Shown in pieces: positions 1-12,029 of a DNA stretch of 64,000 bases (positions within the stretch are counted from its first letter, which is position 1; each line of letters begins with the position of its first letter). Source of the stretch: Glebionis coronaria (lineage: Eukaryota > Streptophyta > Magnoliopsida > Asterales > Asteraceae). The stretch covers positions 477,916,557-477,980,556 of the forward strand of contig CM046876.1 in the NCBI GenBank assembly GCA_025667525.1, written 5' to 3'. A program made the position numbers and the translations under genes. The notes beneath the pieces were generated by a model. It was not told where the DNA came from, did not search any database, and saw only the letters and a list, made by a program, of their open reading frames with translations.

Positions 1-480
1 TAACAGATAACAGTTCAGCTTTATTATTTATAAATCAGCCTTTACAGATTATACACAGATTTCCGCTGCAACTTTACTTATCAGTCTTACAGCTTCAGTA
101 TTTCATCATCTGTTTCATTTCAGTAATTTCTTATCATGCTTTATATCCGTTCACTGAGCGTTAAGCTCAGCCGTAGTTCCTTTCATGTTCTAACGGCAGG
201 TACACCAGGACGCTTTTAGGATTCTAAGAGCACGTGCATTTGAGATGGAAGCTATCAAGACTTCTTATTTTGTGCACTTACATTGTTCTGCTTATTTGGA
301 CATTGTTTAGTCCTTTCTTTTAGTATTTTATTTTTCATGTTTTGAGCTTAGGTTGGATTACCGATGTTTGATTCCGGTATATCCGTTATGGTCATTTAAT
401 GTTTTAGTACATTTACCTTATGCTTTGATGACACGCCATAAATACACGTAACGGTCCACTTATCCAAGTGGGGTGTTACA
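1..480 (+). repeat. Element A, 5' LTR (right part only)
   Basis: This stretch matches 7176-7655 with one substitution that I can see (position 117), so it is the 3' part of a long terminal repeat whose start lies left of the window. It ends in GGGGTGTTACA and is followed at once by a tRNA-Met type primer site. By comparison with the complete 3' copy, about 2.08 kb of this LTR is missing off the left edge. Confidence 0.93.
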
Positions 481-484
481 ATTA

Positions 485-496
485 TGGTATCAGAGC
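485..496 (+). other. Primer binding site of element A
   Basis: TGGTATCAGAGC, complementary to the 3' end of initiator tRNA-Met, lies four bases after the LTR end at 480. This is the usual spacing and sequence for plant LTR retrotransposons and fixes the element on the + strand. Confidence 0.93.
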
Positions 497-1487
497 GCAA
501 GGTTCGACCTGTAGGCTCTAAAACTTGACCTGTGACTAGTGGGTAGTCACCAGGAACTTCCCGGATTTTGGCGTTGTTATCTTTCATGTTTCTCATGGAT
601 TATTCAGTCAGTTTTCTTCATTTATGAGTCAGTTTTCTTAAAGTTTTGACTAAGTAAAAGGTTGGTACATAACTAGCCATATTTAGTCGCATGTGGTTTT
701 ACCGAATTTTGTATTGGTAAACCGACCATAGGCGTTTACCCTTACTCATGACAGATTCATGTTTTCAGTCAAATATTTCTTGGTGAACCAGCCATAAACG
801 TTCACCATTTCTCTAGTCAAAATTTCAAGATTTTCAGTCAAATGATGTCTTGTTCACCTTTGTCATATCAGGACATTTCATAAATTTTGACAAGTACGGA
901 TTGGACTACAGCCATCCATATTTAGTCCGGGATTATAATTTCTATACATGACAGTTCTCAGAAAATTTTGACAAGTATGGATCAAACCAGAATAGCCCAT
1001 ACTTAGTCTCATGTTTTCTTCTTTGAATTCTGTGGATTGAACCATAGCCGTCCGCATCAGTTGATGTTGAACCTCAGTCGATTATACTTTTATGATCTTT
1101 GTAACAATCAAATTTTCAAACCCTCACGTGGATGTCATCTACAAGATGATTCAGTTTCATGTCTCCTTACGAGGATTATGTTTTCAGCAAAGTAATGATG
1201 TCTTCATGTTAAGATACACAAGAACTTCAGAAAAACCCGTTTTCATGATAAATCATGATTGACCTCCATTAATCATGCTTCATGCGGACCACTGTTGGAA
1301 CTTCGATTTTATCATACTTTTCAGCCTCGAAACAACCAGCAGTAAGTCGACGCAGGAATTGTCAGCCTATCATGTTATTATTTTAGTTCAGTTGCTAACC
1401 AGTTAAATCAAAATATTTTTCCGTTGATAATGTCAGACAAGCGACACCAGTATCGATCATCCCATAAAAAAAATAAAATTCCTACCA

Positions 1488-1845
1488 GTGCCATGTACAG
1501 TATTCCATATGTACCCATGTACAGTGTCTCAGTTATACTCCATGTACACTATTCCATGAGTACTCCACATATAGTGTCTCAGATATGCTTCATGTGCAGT
1601 ATTCACTTTGTACTTCATGTACAGTATTCCAGGTGTATTCCAGGTACCCTACTCCATGGATATTGCTAATCGATCCTTAATCATCTCAGGCGTTTCCACT
1701 TGTCGATATTCTACCAGGTGCTGATGCTGCTCGTTATTTGAAGATTTTACCCGATGCTGATGCTGCTAAAACTCTGAAGACCACACAGATGCTGATGATG
1801 CCGATACTTTGGAGATTCCTCATGATGCTGATGCTGATGTTGTTA
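1488..1845 (+). repeat. Degenerate minisatellites in element A
   Basis: Positions 1488-1664 hold about nine diverged copies of a unit like CCATGTACAGTATTCCA. Positions 1719-1845 hold a second array built on GATGCTGATGCTG. Both lie where gag would be expected in a gypsy element. No open gag frame remains; the 81-codon open frame over the first array is only the repeat read through. Confidence 0.6.
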
Positions 1846-3000
1846 TACTATAAAGACACCGCAGAGCAAGGACGAAAACTATAAATTTGAACTTTATGTC
1901 AAGACAAAATTTCAACCATCAGACACTACCATTCCATTACATACTTTTACCTTCTCAGTTAGATGTCACACTCCACTCAGCTAACTGTATATTCAAAGAG
2001 TGGGAACCGGAACTCAGCCGGCCACTCAGCAGAATAGTTACATGAATCAGGGTCATGATAATGATCGTCATAAATTGACAGACAAAGTAGTAGTGACAAC
2101 CACCGTGCTTATAATTAATCAGTCAGTACCATAGGAACTCCGGAACGGACGTGACTAGAAATACTAAGGTCAGTAACCTAACCGGTCTGCCAATCCTAGC
2201 TGTTACCAAAAAAATTTCAGCCTTGTCCAGATTCATCCACTAAAACACATGTCAAGACATCAGTCAAGACATAGGTCTCAGGTATCATTTCAGAAGGCAC
2301 ATATCAGGACACCAGTCATAGTACACGTCATACGAATATCTTCTCGAAGTACGAGTTAGATTCATAACCCCAGTATGCCTCTTAAACCAGGTCCTCAGAA
2401 ATTCAGGGTACCCCAAGGGGGTATACCCGTTCTGTTATGCCACACATAAATTAGACCATTAAAATTCAGTTACCACCACTAGACTATTATTCAGATTAAA
2501 CACACGATATTCATTCTGTAAGGTTACAGACGAACTCACTCAGTGGAAGTCGCCACGTTACTCCACATATTCCTATGTTAGCTTTATGTAAATCAGGTAT
2601 TTACCTACCTCTCAGCCAGAAAGGACTCCACAGTATCACCATGTTTATTAAAGCCTTATTTTCAGTTAACGACGAGATCCGTCTTACTAAATCCCAAATA
2701 TATTCATTATACTTTCGGTCGGAAAATCAGTATGAATTATTTCTGCCTCACAAAGCGCGTGACTATCAGTCCATAGCTACGAAGACTTTTACCTACCTGT
2801 TATTAATTCACTTCTGAAACTCCTTAAATTCATGATCAGCAGATTATTCTAGAGTTCCAGATATAATTTCAGAAAGTTTTCAAGAAGTTCCTTCCTAACT
2901 ACGAGACATAATTTAACATCAAGCTCGTCTCAAGAATAGTGCCTGTTTCCAAAACTCTTTATTCCAGAGTTGCATCTAAGTTAAAAGGGTTGCATCATTT

Positions 3001-3575
3001 GCTGCAAGGATTACCGGAATGAGGCTTTATTCGCCCTGGCGTACCACCAGGAAGTGTGTCATTTCTATCTATCAGGAAGAAGACCGGTATCATGAGATCA
3101 TGTATCGACCACCGATATTTTGACAAGATCACCATTTTTTTTAATCGATGTTCATTCCACGAATAGCAGGTTTATCTGATCTGCTATGACTTCTTATATA
3201 TTTTCCAGAACAATCCACGATCATGTCACCATCAGTGGTGAGAGAAACATATTATAGACACTATAAAATTTTTGAATTATATTTCCGAGCTCCCTAATGC
3301 TCCAGCTATAGTATCAAATCTATGAATAAAATTTTTATGACTTCGCAGACAAGATCGTCAGTATGTTCTTCGATAACATTCTGATCTTCTCAATTCTAGA
3401 GAGGTACAAGATAATCATCTTCTCACAGTTGTACAGAATCTTCGATAGGAGAAAATTTTATATACAGCTTTCCAGATATGAATTCCAGTTGAATAAGGTG
3501 GAATTTCTGAGCATTCTACCTTAGCAGAAAGAAATTTCAGACAATCCTGCGCAGGTGAAGGCCATCACCTGATGG
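3001..3575 (+). pseudogene. Decayed Ty3/gypsy reverse transcriptase of element A
   Basis: In translation, 3007-3150 reads like the start of a gypsy reverse transcriptase: GFIRPG, then SIRKKTG, then MRSCIDH, where family members have GFIRPS, FVKKKDG and MRMCIDY. About 3350-3395 gives FFDNILIFS in place of the F-I-D-D-I-L-Y-S active site, so one catalytic aspartate has become asparagine. About 3490-3570 resembles the following EFLGH...DPAKVEAI block. The pieces lie in different frames with several stops. No protease, RNase H or integrase motif could be followed with confidence. The LTR termini fit the Tekay/Del chromovirus lineage, but this assignment is tentative. Confidence 0.75.
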
Positions 3576-4019
3576 TCCCGACTTACGCCTGTGAACGTAG
3601 TATAAAATTTCTAGAACTCAATTGACTGCTACCGCAGAAATTGCTGACAGTTCTCACTAAAATTTTTTCATGACTGTCCAACCATATGTCCACCAGAAGG
3701 TCCCATAATCCCATCGCACATTGATGCAGCTATGTTCATATCTAATGCCTGACATACCTCAGGTTCAAGATAGAACACCGACATGCTATTACTACCAGTA
3801 GAAATTCTAGACCGAAAGGAGACAAGACTCCATAGAGATTGTTAGCAGTTTACCACAGACTCAGAAAAAGTATAATACTATCTAAGTCATTTTCGACCAT
3901 GTAATCAACCTACGCGTTTCCTCTCATCCGGAAGGATTACGCAGTAGTGGACCTACAGAAAATTTAGCAGTAAATCGTACGATTTCAAGTATTCCATCGA
4001 CCATCATACCAGACAGAAT

Positions 4020-4500
4020 TCATGTTAACGATCACGTGTATGTTTACGTTCACTTTACGTTCACGTTTATTTTCACTTTCACGTTTACGTCTAACTCGCA
4101 GTATGATGCTGTTTCAGTTCATATTTTATGCTATCACGTGATTTAAGCTCACGTTTGTGTTCATAACATTGTTCACGTTCAAGTTCGTATGCCATTTCAC
4201 GATACACGTTCCTCAGTTTATTATCGAATACGGTTACAGATAGCTTGAGAAATCAGACTCAAGTTTAGCACAACTATTCCATAACCAGGCAGGCGTTTCA
4301 CATCTCAGGCCGTATCGTTTGGCATTCATTCCTCAGTCAGCATACGTTCATGATATGTTCTAGTATCACACCTACAATATGTTTCACGTATCACATTCAT
4401 GATATACTTCATGCACAGCGTTCCTCTTATGATCACGAACCACGTTCACAATTGCTCACGTAGCACGTTCACAATTGTTCACGTAGTTTGTCCCTTTATG
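4020..4500 (+). repeat. Low-complexity TTCACG/TTTACG-rich stretch
   Basis: This part of element A repeats variants of TTCACGTT, TTTACG and CACGTATCAC many times without a fixed period. It has no reading frame and looks like slippage-derived sequence between the pol remnant and the 3' end of the element. Confidence 0.5.
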
Positions 4501-4990
4501 ATTGCAGCAGCTTGCTTAGAGATATAAATGTTATCTTCGCAGAATACTTGTACGTACCGTTTCATGTACCCTACATGCTACAGCTTATTCATTCTATCAG
4601 ATTCAAAAAAATCCATCTTAAGTATGAAACCTGAAACTATTCAGCATCATCAGGACAAGTTCATCAGGACCAAGATTCTCATTATGTTTAGAACTTTGAA
4701 GGAATCGTTTCGAGCGGGAGGCCATTCGAAACGGAGGAGTCCATCTAGACCTCTCATTCCTTTTCCTTTAATAAACCCAGTTAAGTTCTTTCAGTCATGT
4801 TACGTTCCATGTCCTCTTCAGCCATGTCACGCCTAATGTTTACTTCAGTCATGTCACGTTTATACACTTTCAGCAACAGTATGTTTTAATTCAAGGACGA
4901 ATGAATCCTTCAGCTTATATGTTTTTTCAGCCTTCATGCTCTTTCAGCACATATGTCCCTTCACCTTTTATAATTTCACCAGCTTAATTA

Positions 4991-5097
4991 CCGTTAATTC
5001 GAGGACGAATTCCTTCTTTTTAGAGGGGAAAAATTGTAAAACCCAGTATAGTGTACCGTTAATTCGGGGACGAATTATTCTTTTAGAGGGGAAGAAT
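4991..5097 (+). other. Duplicated stem-loop and polypurine tract of element A
   Basis: A stem-loop (AATTCG 4996-5001, loop AGGA, CGAATT 5006-5011) is followed by TTTTTAGAGGGGAAAAAT and TGTAAAACCC. The same module recurs 65 bp later: AATTCG 5061-5066, loop GGGA, CGAATT 5071-5076, then TTTTAGAGGGGAAGAAT and the true LTR start at 5098. The first copy therefore carries the first bases of an LTR as well, which points to a local duplication spanning the polypurine tract and the LTR edge. A weaker third copy lies near 4888-4902. Confidence 0.8.
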
Positions 5098-5294
5098 TGT
5101 AAAACCCGTATTTAAAAGTCCAATATTAAATACGCAGTTTTATTTCATTATAAACTATTCACATATTCTTCAAGAAAATAATTGTTAAGTTTAAAAGTAT
5201 TACGAAAGGTAATTACGTTTCAGAAAATTAAAACACGAGAAATATAAATACGCTTACTTAATAATTTACTAGTGTCGAAAATCAATCGAGAACT

Positions 5295-5305
5295 TATATA
5301 TATAA
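5295..5305 (+). promoter_or_regulatory. Putative TATA box of the element A LTR
   Basis: TATATATATAA lies about 200 bp into the LTR, followed by AGGGTGGCAG. It is the only good TATA match in this part of the LTR. The assignment is by sequence only. Confidence 0.5.
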
Positions 5306-5676
5306 AGGGTGGCAGTTTAATCTATTAAACAAAAAAGGAGAATGGGCTTTTAGGCCCTGCCCTAACCAAAGAAAAAAAAACGGGGATAACCCCCTCATTT
5401 GTCAAGTCAGAATAAAACAAAACAAGAAAAAAATAGGGTTTATCAGTTTTGTATGTGCCGCCAGTTGGGAACCCAAAAACAGGGAGGATCTCAATTTCTA
5501 TTCTTCAGGAAATTTCGTTTGTATTCATTGATTAATCCCGAATCCAGAAAAAAAGGTAAATCACTCCTCATTCTTTCTTTAATTCGCGAGATAAAAAGAT
5601 AAGAACACGCGGGGTCCTTTTGTAATCACGAATTAGTAATCAAGAGGGAGTGTCGGGTTATGTTGGTTACAGGAAA

Positions 5677-6177
5677 ACCGAGAGTCAAAGACTCTCGGTG
5701 TGCTGCTGTTCGACCCAGCCGAGACCGCAGCAAGGTCTCGGTGGTGGGGGTGTTGTCGTTTGTACAGCCACAACAAGCTGAGTGACCATCAGGGTGTGTT
5801 GGTTGGCAGCCGGGGGTGAGGGAAACAAAAACAGGGTGCGTTTGGGATTACCAGGCGATAAGGGGGCGTTTGGGCCTGTCAGAAATGAAGGCAGTGGGAA
5901 CCACTGCATAAGCAGTGGGAACCACTACACAGGAAGTGGGAACGTAGGGTTACGGCAGTGGGAAAAACAAACAGAAAGATGGAGGATTTGTTTTAAGATT
6001 AGCGACAGTTTTCTGTGACACTTTTTCTGTCACAGAATGGCGTTTTAGACAGTTTTTTTAAACAGTAGTTTTAGCGACACTTTTAGTGACTCAGATTTTG
6101 TCGCAAATTCAAATAGACAGATTTTGTATATCATAGTTGTTGATTTGTTTAGTGCGACCGAGATGGGGTATCTCGGT
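5677..6177 (+). other. Hairpin cluster in the element A LTR
   Basis: Six perfect or near-perfect stem-loops lie within 500 bp: 5677-5685 with 5691-5699 (9 bp, ACCGAGAGT); 5719-5726 with 5734-5741 (8 bp, CCGAGACC); 5891-5897 with 5901-5907 (7 bp, GCAGTGG, loop GAA); 5914-5918 with 5922-5926; 6011-6020 with 6028-6037 (10 bp, TTCTGTGACA); and 6157-6164 with 6170-6177 (8 bp, ACCGAGAT). Three share a CCGAGA/TCTCGG core but differ at the closing pairs, with both arms changed. Confidence 0.7.
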
Positions 6178-7866
6178 AGGCTCGGGACATTATTATAATA
6201 AATATTATGAATATTTTTATATTATACCTTTTTATACTAATCGTTTTATAAATGTCTAAAATATATGTTAAATGTATTAAATTAAAAATAGATCTTTAAT
6301 ATTTTAAAAGGGTATAATTTTATTAAATGAATTAAATTATTTTGGGTACTTCCTAATTTTAGAAACTTTCTATTTTAGCGGGATACTTAATATAGTATTA
6401 CTATAGCGTCAGAAATACGCTTGTACCATAACTAATAGTAGAACGATAATGCATTAAAATGAATTATTATAAGATCAGATTTATCAGTTAATATGTACAG
6501 AATTTCAGAAATTAAATAAATAAGAAGCCAATAAGATCAGTAAAATTCCATAAACGAATATCAGTTAACTTATTCGCGTCCTTTATTCATGTAGCACGCG
6601 TGAAGCCCGAGTAGTATTCGTTCAGTCTTCCATTCAGTCAGTTACTGGACACGAGGTACGGATTTCCGTCCTTTCAATAAGGACTTCCTTTCTATGCATG
6701 ATTAGGATTCCCCATCTTCAGCCAAATGTTTTCCCCAGTATATGTTTAAACTTATCAGTAATCATGTTAAGAATTAAATAAATTGCCTGAGCATTATATA
6801 CAAGCATGATCAGTTTATGTACTAGTTACGGAGGTACCGTAACCACGGCACTAGAGGCACCGGTGTCGTGACTCACATGCAGGAGAGTGATATCCTGCAT
6901 CGTCCCACTCAGCTCAGCTTGGCCATTTTATCAGTATTATTAGTGGGGCGTATGGATGCATCCTAGGCTACAGTTTACAGTTTAGCAGGTGAATGTGGTG
7001 TGTGCTCTACATCCTTCACATTGGAGCTGATCCCTCCACCCAGCACAGTTATTTAGAGGTCACCCCTCTACAGCATGACGAGGTCACCCCTCCAGTTATT
7101 CATGCAACGTTGTTACAGCACATGACCTATATAAGCTCTGGCAATTAAAATACAGTAAATGCATGTTTTCAGATTTAACAGATAACAGTTCAGCTTTATT
7201 ATTTATAAATCAGCCTTTACAGATTATACACAGATTTCCGCTGCAACTTTACTTATCAGTCTTACAGCTTCAGTATTTCATCATTTGTTTCATTTCAGTA
7301 ATTTCTTATCATGCTTTATATCCGTTCACTGAGCGTTAAGCTCAGCCGTAGTTCCTTTCATGTTCTAACGGCAGGTACACCAGGACGCTTTTAGGATTCT
7401 AAGAGCACGTGCATTTGAGATGGAAGCTATCAAGACTTCTTATTTTGTGCACTTACATTGTTCTGCTTATTTGGACATTGTTTAGTCCTTTCTTTTAGTA
7501 TTTTATTTTTCATGTTTTGAGCTTAGGTTGGATTACCGATGTTTGATTCCGGTATATCCGTTATGGTCATTTAATGTTTTAGTACATTTACCTTATGCTT
7601 TGATGACACGCCATAAATACACGTAACGGTCCACTTATCCAAGTGGGGTGTTACAACTAATCTCAAACAACCAAAATGGGTAAAAGAAAATGTATATTGT
7701 ATAAAATAGGAACAAATCAAAGTATTAAACCCACTAAGGGTCGCCTTAATTATGAAATTAAGAACATTAATGTAATAAGAGAACACATAAATACATTACT
7801 AAATTTATAGCAAGAATTAGGTGATTGGAGTATAACACAAGCATTTAGAACTCACCAGCCATTAAA

Positions 7867-8033
7867 CTAAGGGTGTGTTTCTTTTTCTTTTTGTGCCTCT
7901 TAGTGGGTAAAGTTGTGGGCCCACATCCTTTTGAACCTCTACTCGCACACTCACATGAAAATCACTCTCTTCCCACTAAAAGCCTAATTAAGAGGTTAAT
8001 ATAGTAGCATTTAAAAAAGTAAACAAGCCCTAA
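7867..8033. mobile_element. Small MITE-like element
   Basis: The left end CTAAGGGTGTGTTTCTTTTT and the inverse of the right end, CTTAGGGCTTGTTTACTTTT, form an imperfect terminal inverted repeat of about 20 bp around a 167-bp element. The ends resemble plant hAT-type MITEs. I see no convincing target-site duplication, so the borders are approximate. Confidence 0.45.
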
Positions 8034-10184
8034 GATTGTTTTCTAAAACTTGATTTTTTATCGACGTTTCTAAAGCATATCTTGTACGAGGATTCGAGGA
8101 AACACAATAATACTCATACTTTTAAGAGATTCTCTCTTTGATTTTTAAAAAAGCATGAACCTAAACTCTTTGGCCTACTTTGGTCCCTGTATCAAAAAGT
8201 TCAAGAAATGTATGAATCACCAGCTCTTCTATGCCAAGAGATCCAAAAGCATGCATAAAAAAATCCAAATCATTATTTCTGACAGCTGATATTAAGCACA
8301 TTAACCTTAGAAAATTTGACTAACGTGAAATTATTATTTCACTATAAGTGCTACTCGAATACCAACATACACACTATAAACGAATCATATATAGAATTCT
8401 AAGGATGCAAATATATAGATAGACTACACTTTTCTATCACCAATCAAATACACCTTTCACTTACCTGATTTTTCAAACAAATCTTATATAGTCAAAACAT
8501 GACAAACGCATCCAGGCACTATTTTGATGGCCAGTGTTATACAAATGTGTTAAGTATCTAATGTAAATATCACATAACCACTTTTCAAAAGAAACCATAT
8601 TAAAGTGGTAGAAAGATGATACTAAAGCAAGTACCAAGTCAATAATAGTTGAACACAAGTTTTTAAAGTCAAAAAAAGGATATTGAAAGCAAGAGATACA
8701 AAATACATACATCTACAATTGCATCTAAAAGCCGACGACAAGCCCCTTAACGCCTATACATGTTATGAGTTCCAACAAAAGAAGCTCTGCTTGTTGATGC
8801 CCATGGATCCTCTTATAGATATAAAATGTCGAATGCTTTGTAAAGAATAGACATAAAAACATCAAATGAAAATCAGGATATAATACCTTAAAGATACCGC
8901 TGCAATGAATTCATTACTCATATTCAAAATTGTTGTAAATAAGCGAGAAAAATTTAACCTCGTGAAGTTGGAACTGAAAAGAATTTTTAAAATATCTTAC
9001 TACGTAGTAATAAATAAGAAAGAAAGTTAGTTTAGAATTTATTTATTCATATTGGCTTTGACGTATACATCCACAGAAAGATAAATAATTGATTCAACAT
9101 TGCATACATCTTCATATGCATCTTCATCTTTGCTCGCACATAAAGCCTGTTAGAAATAGGGGTTGTGAATTGTCAAAAAACAGAATTTATTAGCATGAAT
9201 ACAGAAGATGTGAAAGATCCTACAAAACAATAATAAACATATTGCATACATTTTTGCTCGCACCTAGAGAATGTGAGCGTTTTAGATTTGGGTGCATCTT
9301 CATAATCAACCACTTGAGAAAACATTACCGTCAGCTAGTCCACAGAACTTACGAGAGCAGTATATGCAATGCCAGTTGCCCGAAGGGAAGTTCTTCAAGG
9401 CAAACAAACCATATTAGAAATTAACTAAGAAACATATTAGAATTAAGAGAACAAAACTTTAAAAATCTTTTTGTGACAAGCGCCAAACTATAGAAATCTT
9501 AGTTGTTACAAATAAAACGAAGTTAATAATATATCATAATGAGTAATAACAAAAATAATTCAATAAGTGAAGTGACGCTGGTTCCTTGGATATCATACCT
9601 TCAACTTGAACTGCATATGCATCTGCCCAAACAAAAACAACAACAAAACGCATATCTCAAATTAAAAAAAGTAAAGCAATCAAGAGATACATACCTTTGA
9701 ATATGAATTTCAATTGCAAGAATGATATATGATTCGTTTTTGAATTAATGGCAACCCATGGTGTGTGTATTACAGTGGTGTATGACAGCCAATATTTTCC
9801 TTTAATGTGTGATTTGAATCAAGAATAATATATGAGAAGTTTTAAAAAATGCATGCAGAATTAGAAGTACTCTCAACATTCCCAAAATACTTTCACTGAT
9901 TTTCAACATTCAAGATATGCGTTTCAACTTCCATCCATTTCAAATACGTTCCTTTAATAGCCAACTGTTCCTTACATGAGAAGCTTTGTTGAATTTTTTC
10001 AACTTTCAACATTTGCTATCCCTCCATTATAGATAGTATAGATATAGATTTTTTTGGACCAGCGCAACGTACGTAGACTCGAAGAATTATTTTCACTTTG
10101 CTCTCACAACTTTTAACAGTGTTTATATATAATATTAATATATAACTTTCATTAGATCTTCTAATTCCGCTTTATCTATTTCAT
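8034..10184. other. AT-rich spacer without recognised genes
   Basis: I see no coding region, RNA gene or repeat with clear ends. Open frames here are short (79 codons or fewer), lack family motifs and fit chance in AT-rich DNA. Confidence 0.6.
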
Positions 10185-10809
10185 TTAGGGATGGCAATCA
10201 AGTCGTGTTCGTGTCGACTTGTTCGAGCTTGTGGGTTGACGTGTTATTATGACTCGTGGGTTGACGTGTTATTATGACCTTAACCAAAACACGATCCATT
10301 TATTAATTGTGTCAACAAACTAAACTCTAACCACATTTGTATAATACGTGTTACCCAATTTTTTCCTATTTAATCTGTTTAAATAAATATGTCAAACGAT
10401 TAATAAGTGATGCTTTGTCAATCTGACAAATGTATAAACAAAAAAAAAATATAAAATGTAAAAAAGGATAAACATAACATACAAAAAATTATAGAACAAT
10501 TTCAATAATATGTGAATTATAATGACATTTCACTCTTATTAACAACATAACAAATTATATTTAATATAAATCTAACATAAAATTGAAGTTATATATTACT
10601 ATTAATTTTTAGAGATTTATATATACTAAAACGAGTTCACGTGTATACTTGTTTAATACTTACTCAACTCAAACACGACCCAATTCCTAAACTGATTATA
10701 TGAGTTTACTTGTTTTTTACTAAAACATGTTTATCCTCAACTCATACATGTTTAACTTCACGTCAGGTTCACGTCATTTATCGTGTCGTGTCAAAAATTA
10801 CCACCTGTA
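10185..10809. mobile_element. hAT-like non-autonomous element, about 625 bp
   Basis: The left end TTAGGGATGGCAAT and the inverse of the right end, TACAGGTGGTAAT, form a short imperfect inverted repeat of hAT type. ATTTCAT flanks both sides (10178-10184 and 10810-10816) and extends to eight bases with one mismatch, as expected for hAT insertion. Inside, a 23-bp unit (GTGGGTTGACGTG then TTATTATGAC) is repeated in tandem near 10231-10277. There is no transposase frame. It lies about 1.2 kb upstream of the zinc-finger gene. Confidence 0.6.
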
Positions 10810-11660
10810 ATTTCATCCACGTTACAGTAAATTATTTAGTTTTCATTTTTTTTTCCTTTTTTTAAGTTGCTAATTTATAAAAGAATACATATATTATGCT
10901 TTAAGTGGCATGACAATTGACATGACATGATCTTGAACCACTTCTAGAACCCAAAATGTCGTGACATGCACCCATCTAGATATACATATATATGCTACCA
11001 ACTAACATAGTTCTGGCGCCAACCAATACAACTTCTATGCATACTTTTAAAAAATTGTGATCTACGTGCTTTCTAAATTAGCCACAAGTTTAGAGACTAT
11101 CTACGTAATTATAGAGAGATTATGACGAAATGTGACATCTTGTGATTTTTATAATAACCACCTGCCTAATTTAATTTACCGTATCAATTTATTTTTACGT
11201 ATTTTAAATGAACTGTATGAATATTTGTTTCTTGTTTTTTGTTTCTTTTTCATTTTATTATATAAAGGTAAAACATTTTTTGTTTGTAGTTAAGTTGGCT
11301 TACAATTTTATTACACAACTTATATTGTACAATTCGTTATTCTCGCCACTTCAACATTCTCTACTATTGTTCTCGCCAGTTCAACTTATATTCGGCCTTT
11401 TATTAATGACGATTTCCCTTTGGTTTTGCATATACGAGTGTCTTTTAAATTTATTTTTGTGTATATTTTTTGTTGTGATTGCGGTCATTCTATTACGAGT
11501 ATGATCATGTATTTGTTTAATTGAGTTGACGATAAAATAACGTTACTATTTAATAAAGTTTGTGCCAGTGTTGTTACTAGCCTAATCAAATTCAAACGGA
11601 CGGTGGTACTCAAACCTAGTATTAAGTACAAAAATGTACATTTTTGACACTAACAATTTT

Positions 11661-11815
11661 GGTCAAACTCTAGCTTAACGATACCATTATTGGTGTTGTA
11701 CTTTGAACATTCAAATTTCAATTAACCTGGCCTTGAATGTTTATTTTCCATTTTGTCATTAAACCCACTCTTTGAGTCAAAGTCAACCATTTCAGAATTC
11801 TAGAAACATTGTCAA
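11661..11815 (+). promoter_or_regulatory. W-box-like cluster and heat-shock-like element upstream of the zinc-finger gene
   Basis: Inverse W-box cores (GGTCAA or AGTCAA, that is TTGACC/T on the other strand) occur at 11661-11666, 11775-11780 and 11781-11786, and a TTGAC core at 11811-11815. WRKY factors are known to bind this motif and to control ZAT-type stress genes. TTCTAGAA at 11798-11805, preceded by GAA, matches a heat-shock element core. Function is inferred from position and motif only. Confidence 0.45.
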
Positions 11816-11926
11816 CCATACATAATCGAAATTAGGAACATCGTCATTGCTGACACCATCACCTAGACCACGTTCATTCCCACATGTAAACACCAAGATA
11901 CGTGCATGTTTCATGCAATACTACCA

Positions 11927-11936
11927 TATATATATA
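11927..11936 (+). promoter_or_regulatory. TATA box of the zinc-finger gene
   Basis: TATATATATA lies 94 bp before the start codon. A transcription start near 11960 would leave a 5' leader of roughly 65-70 bases, which is ordinary for this intronless gene type. Confidence 0.7.
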
Positions 11937-12029
11937 GAAGTTCAAGCACAACATAAACTTATTCAAACACTTCGATCACCAACCTTTTTTTTTTACAAAA
12001 CTTATAATTAGTAGTAACATATTACTAGC

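Larger units (their letters stand above)
5098..7655 (+). repeat. Element A, 3' LTR (complete, 2558 bp)
   Basis: The repeat starts TGTAAAACCC after a purine tract and ends GTGTTACA, giving the short inverted ends TGTAA/TTACA. Its last 480 bp match the start of the window. A TATA-like run at 5295-5305 would place transcription start about 30 bp on, so the hairpin-rich part after 5676 would lie in the transcribed region. ACTAA at 7656-7660 is the predicted target-site copy; its partner is outside the window. Confidence 0.93.

Noticed and set aside
396..596. 66-codon minus-strand frame across the LTR/primer site, with a related frame at 7571-7786
   Set aside because: Shared peptide arises only because both overlap the same LTR end read in antisense.
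10020..10060. Possible minus-strand Helitron 5' end (TCTATATCTATACTATC on the minus strand)
   Set aside because: I found no matching CTRRT end with a hairpin to its left, so a Helitron cannot be supported.
11208..11504. 98-codon hydrophobic frame upstream of the zinc-finger gene
   Set aside because: Phe/Leu-rich content follows from T-rich DNA; no promoter, homologue or motif recognised.
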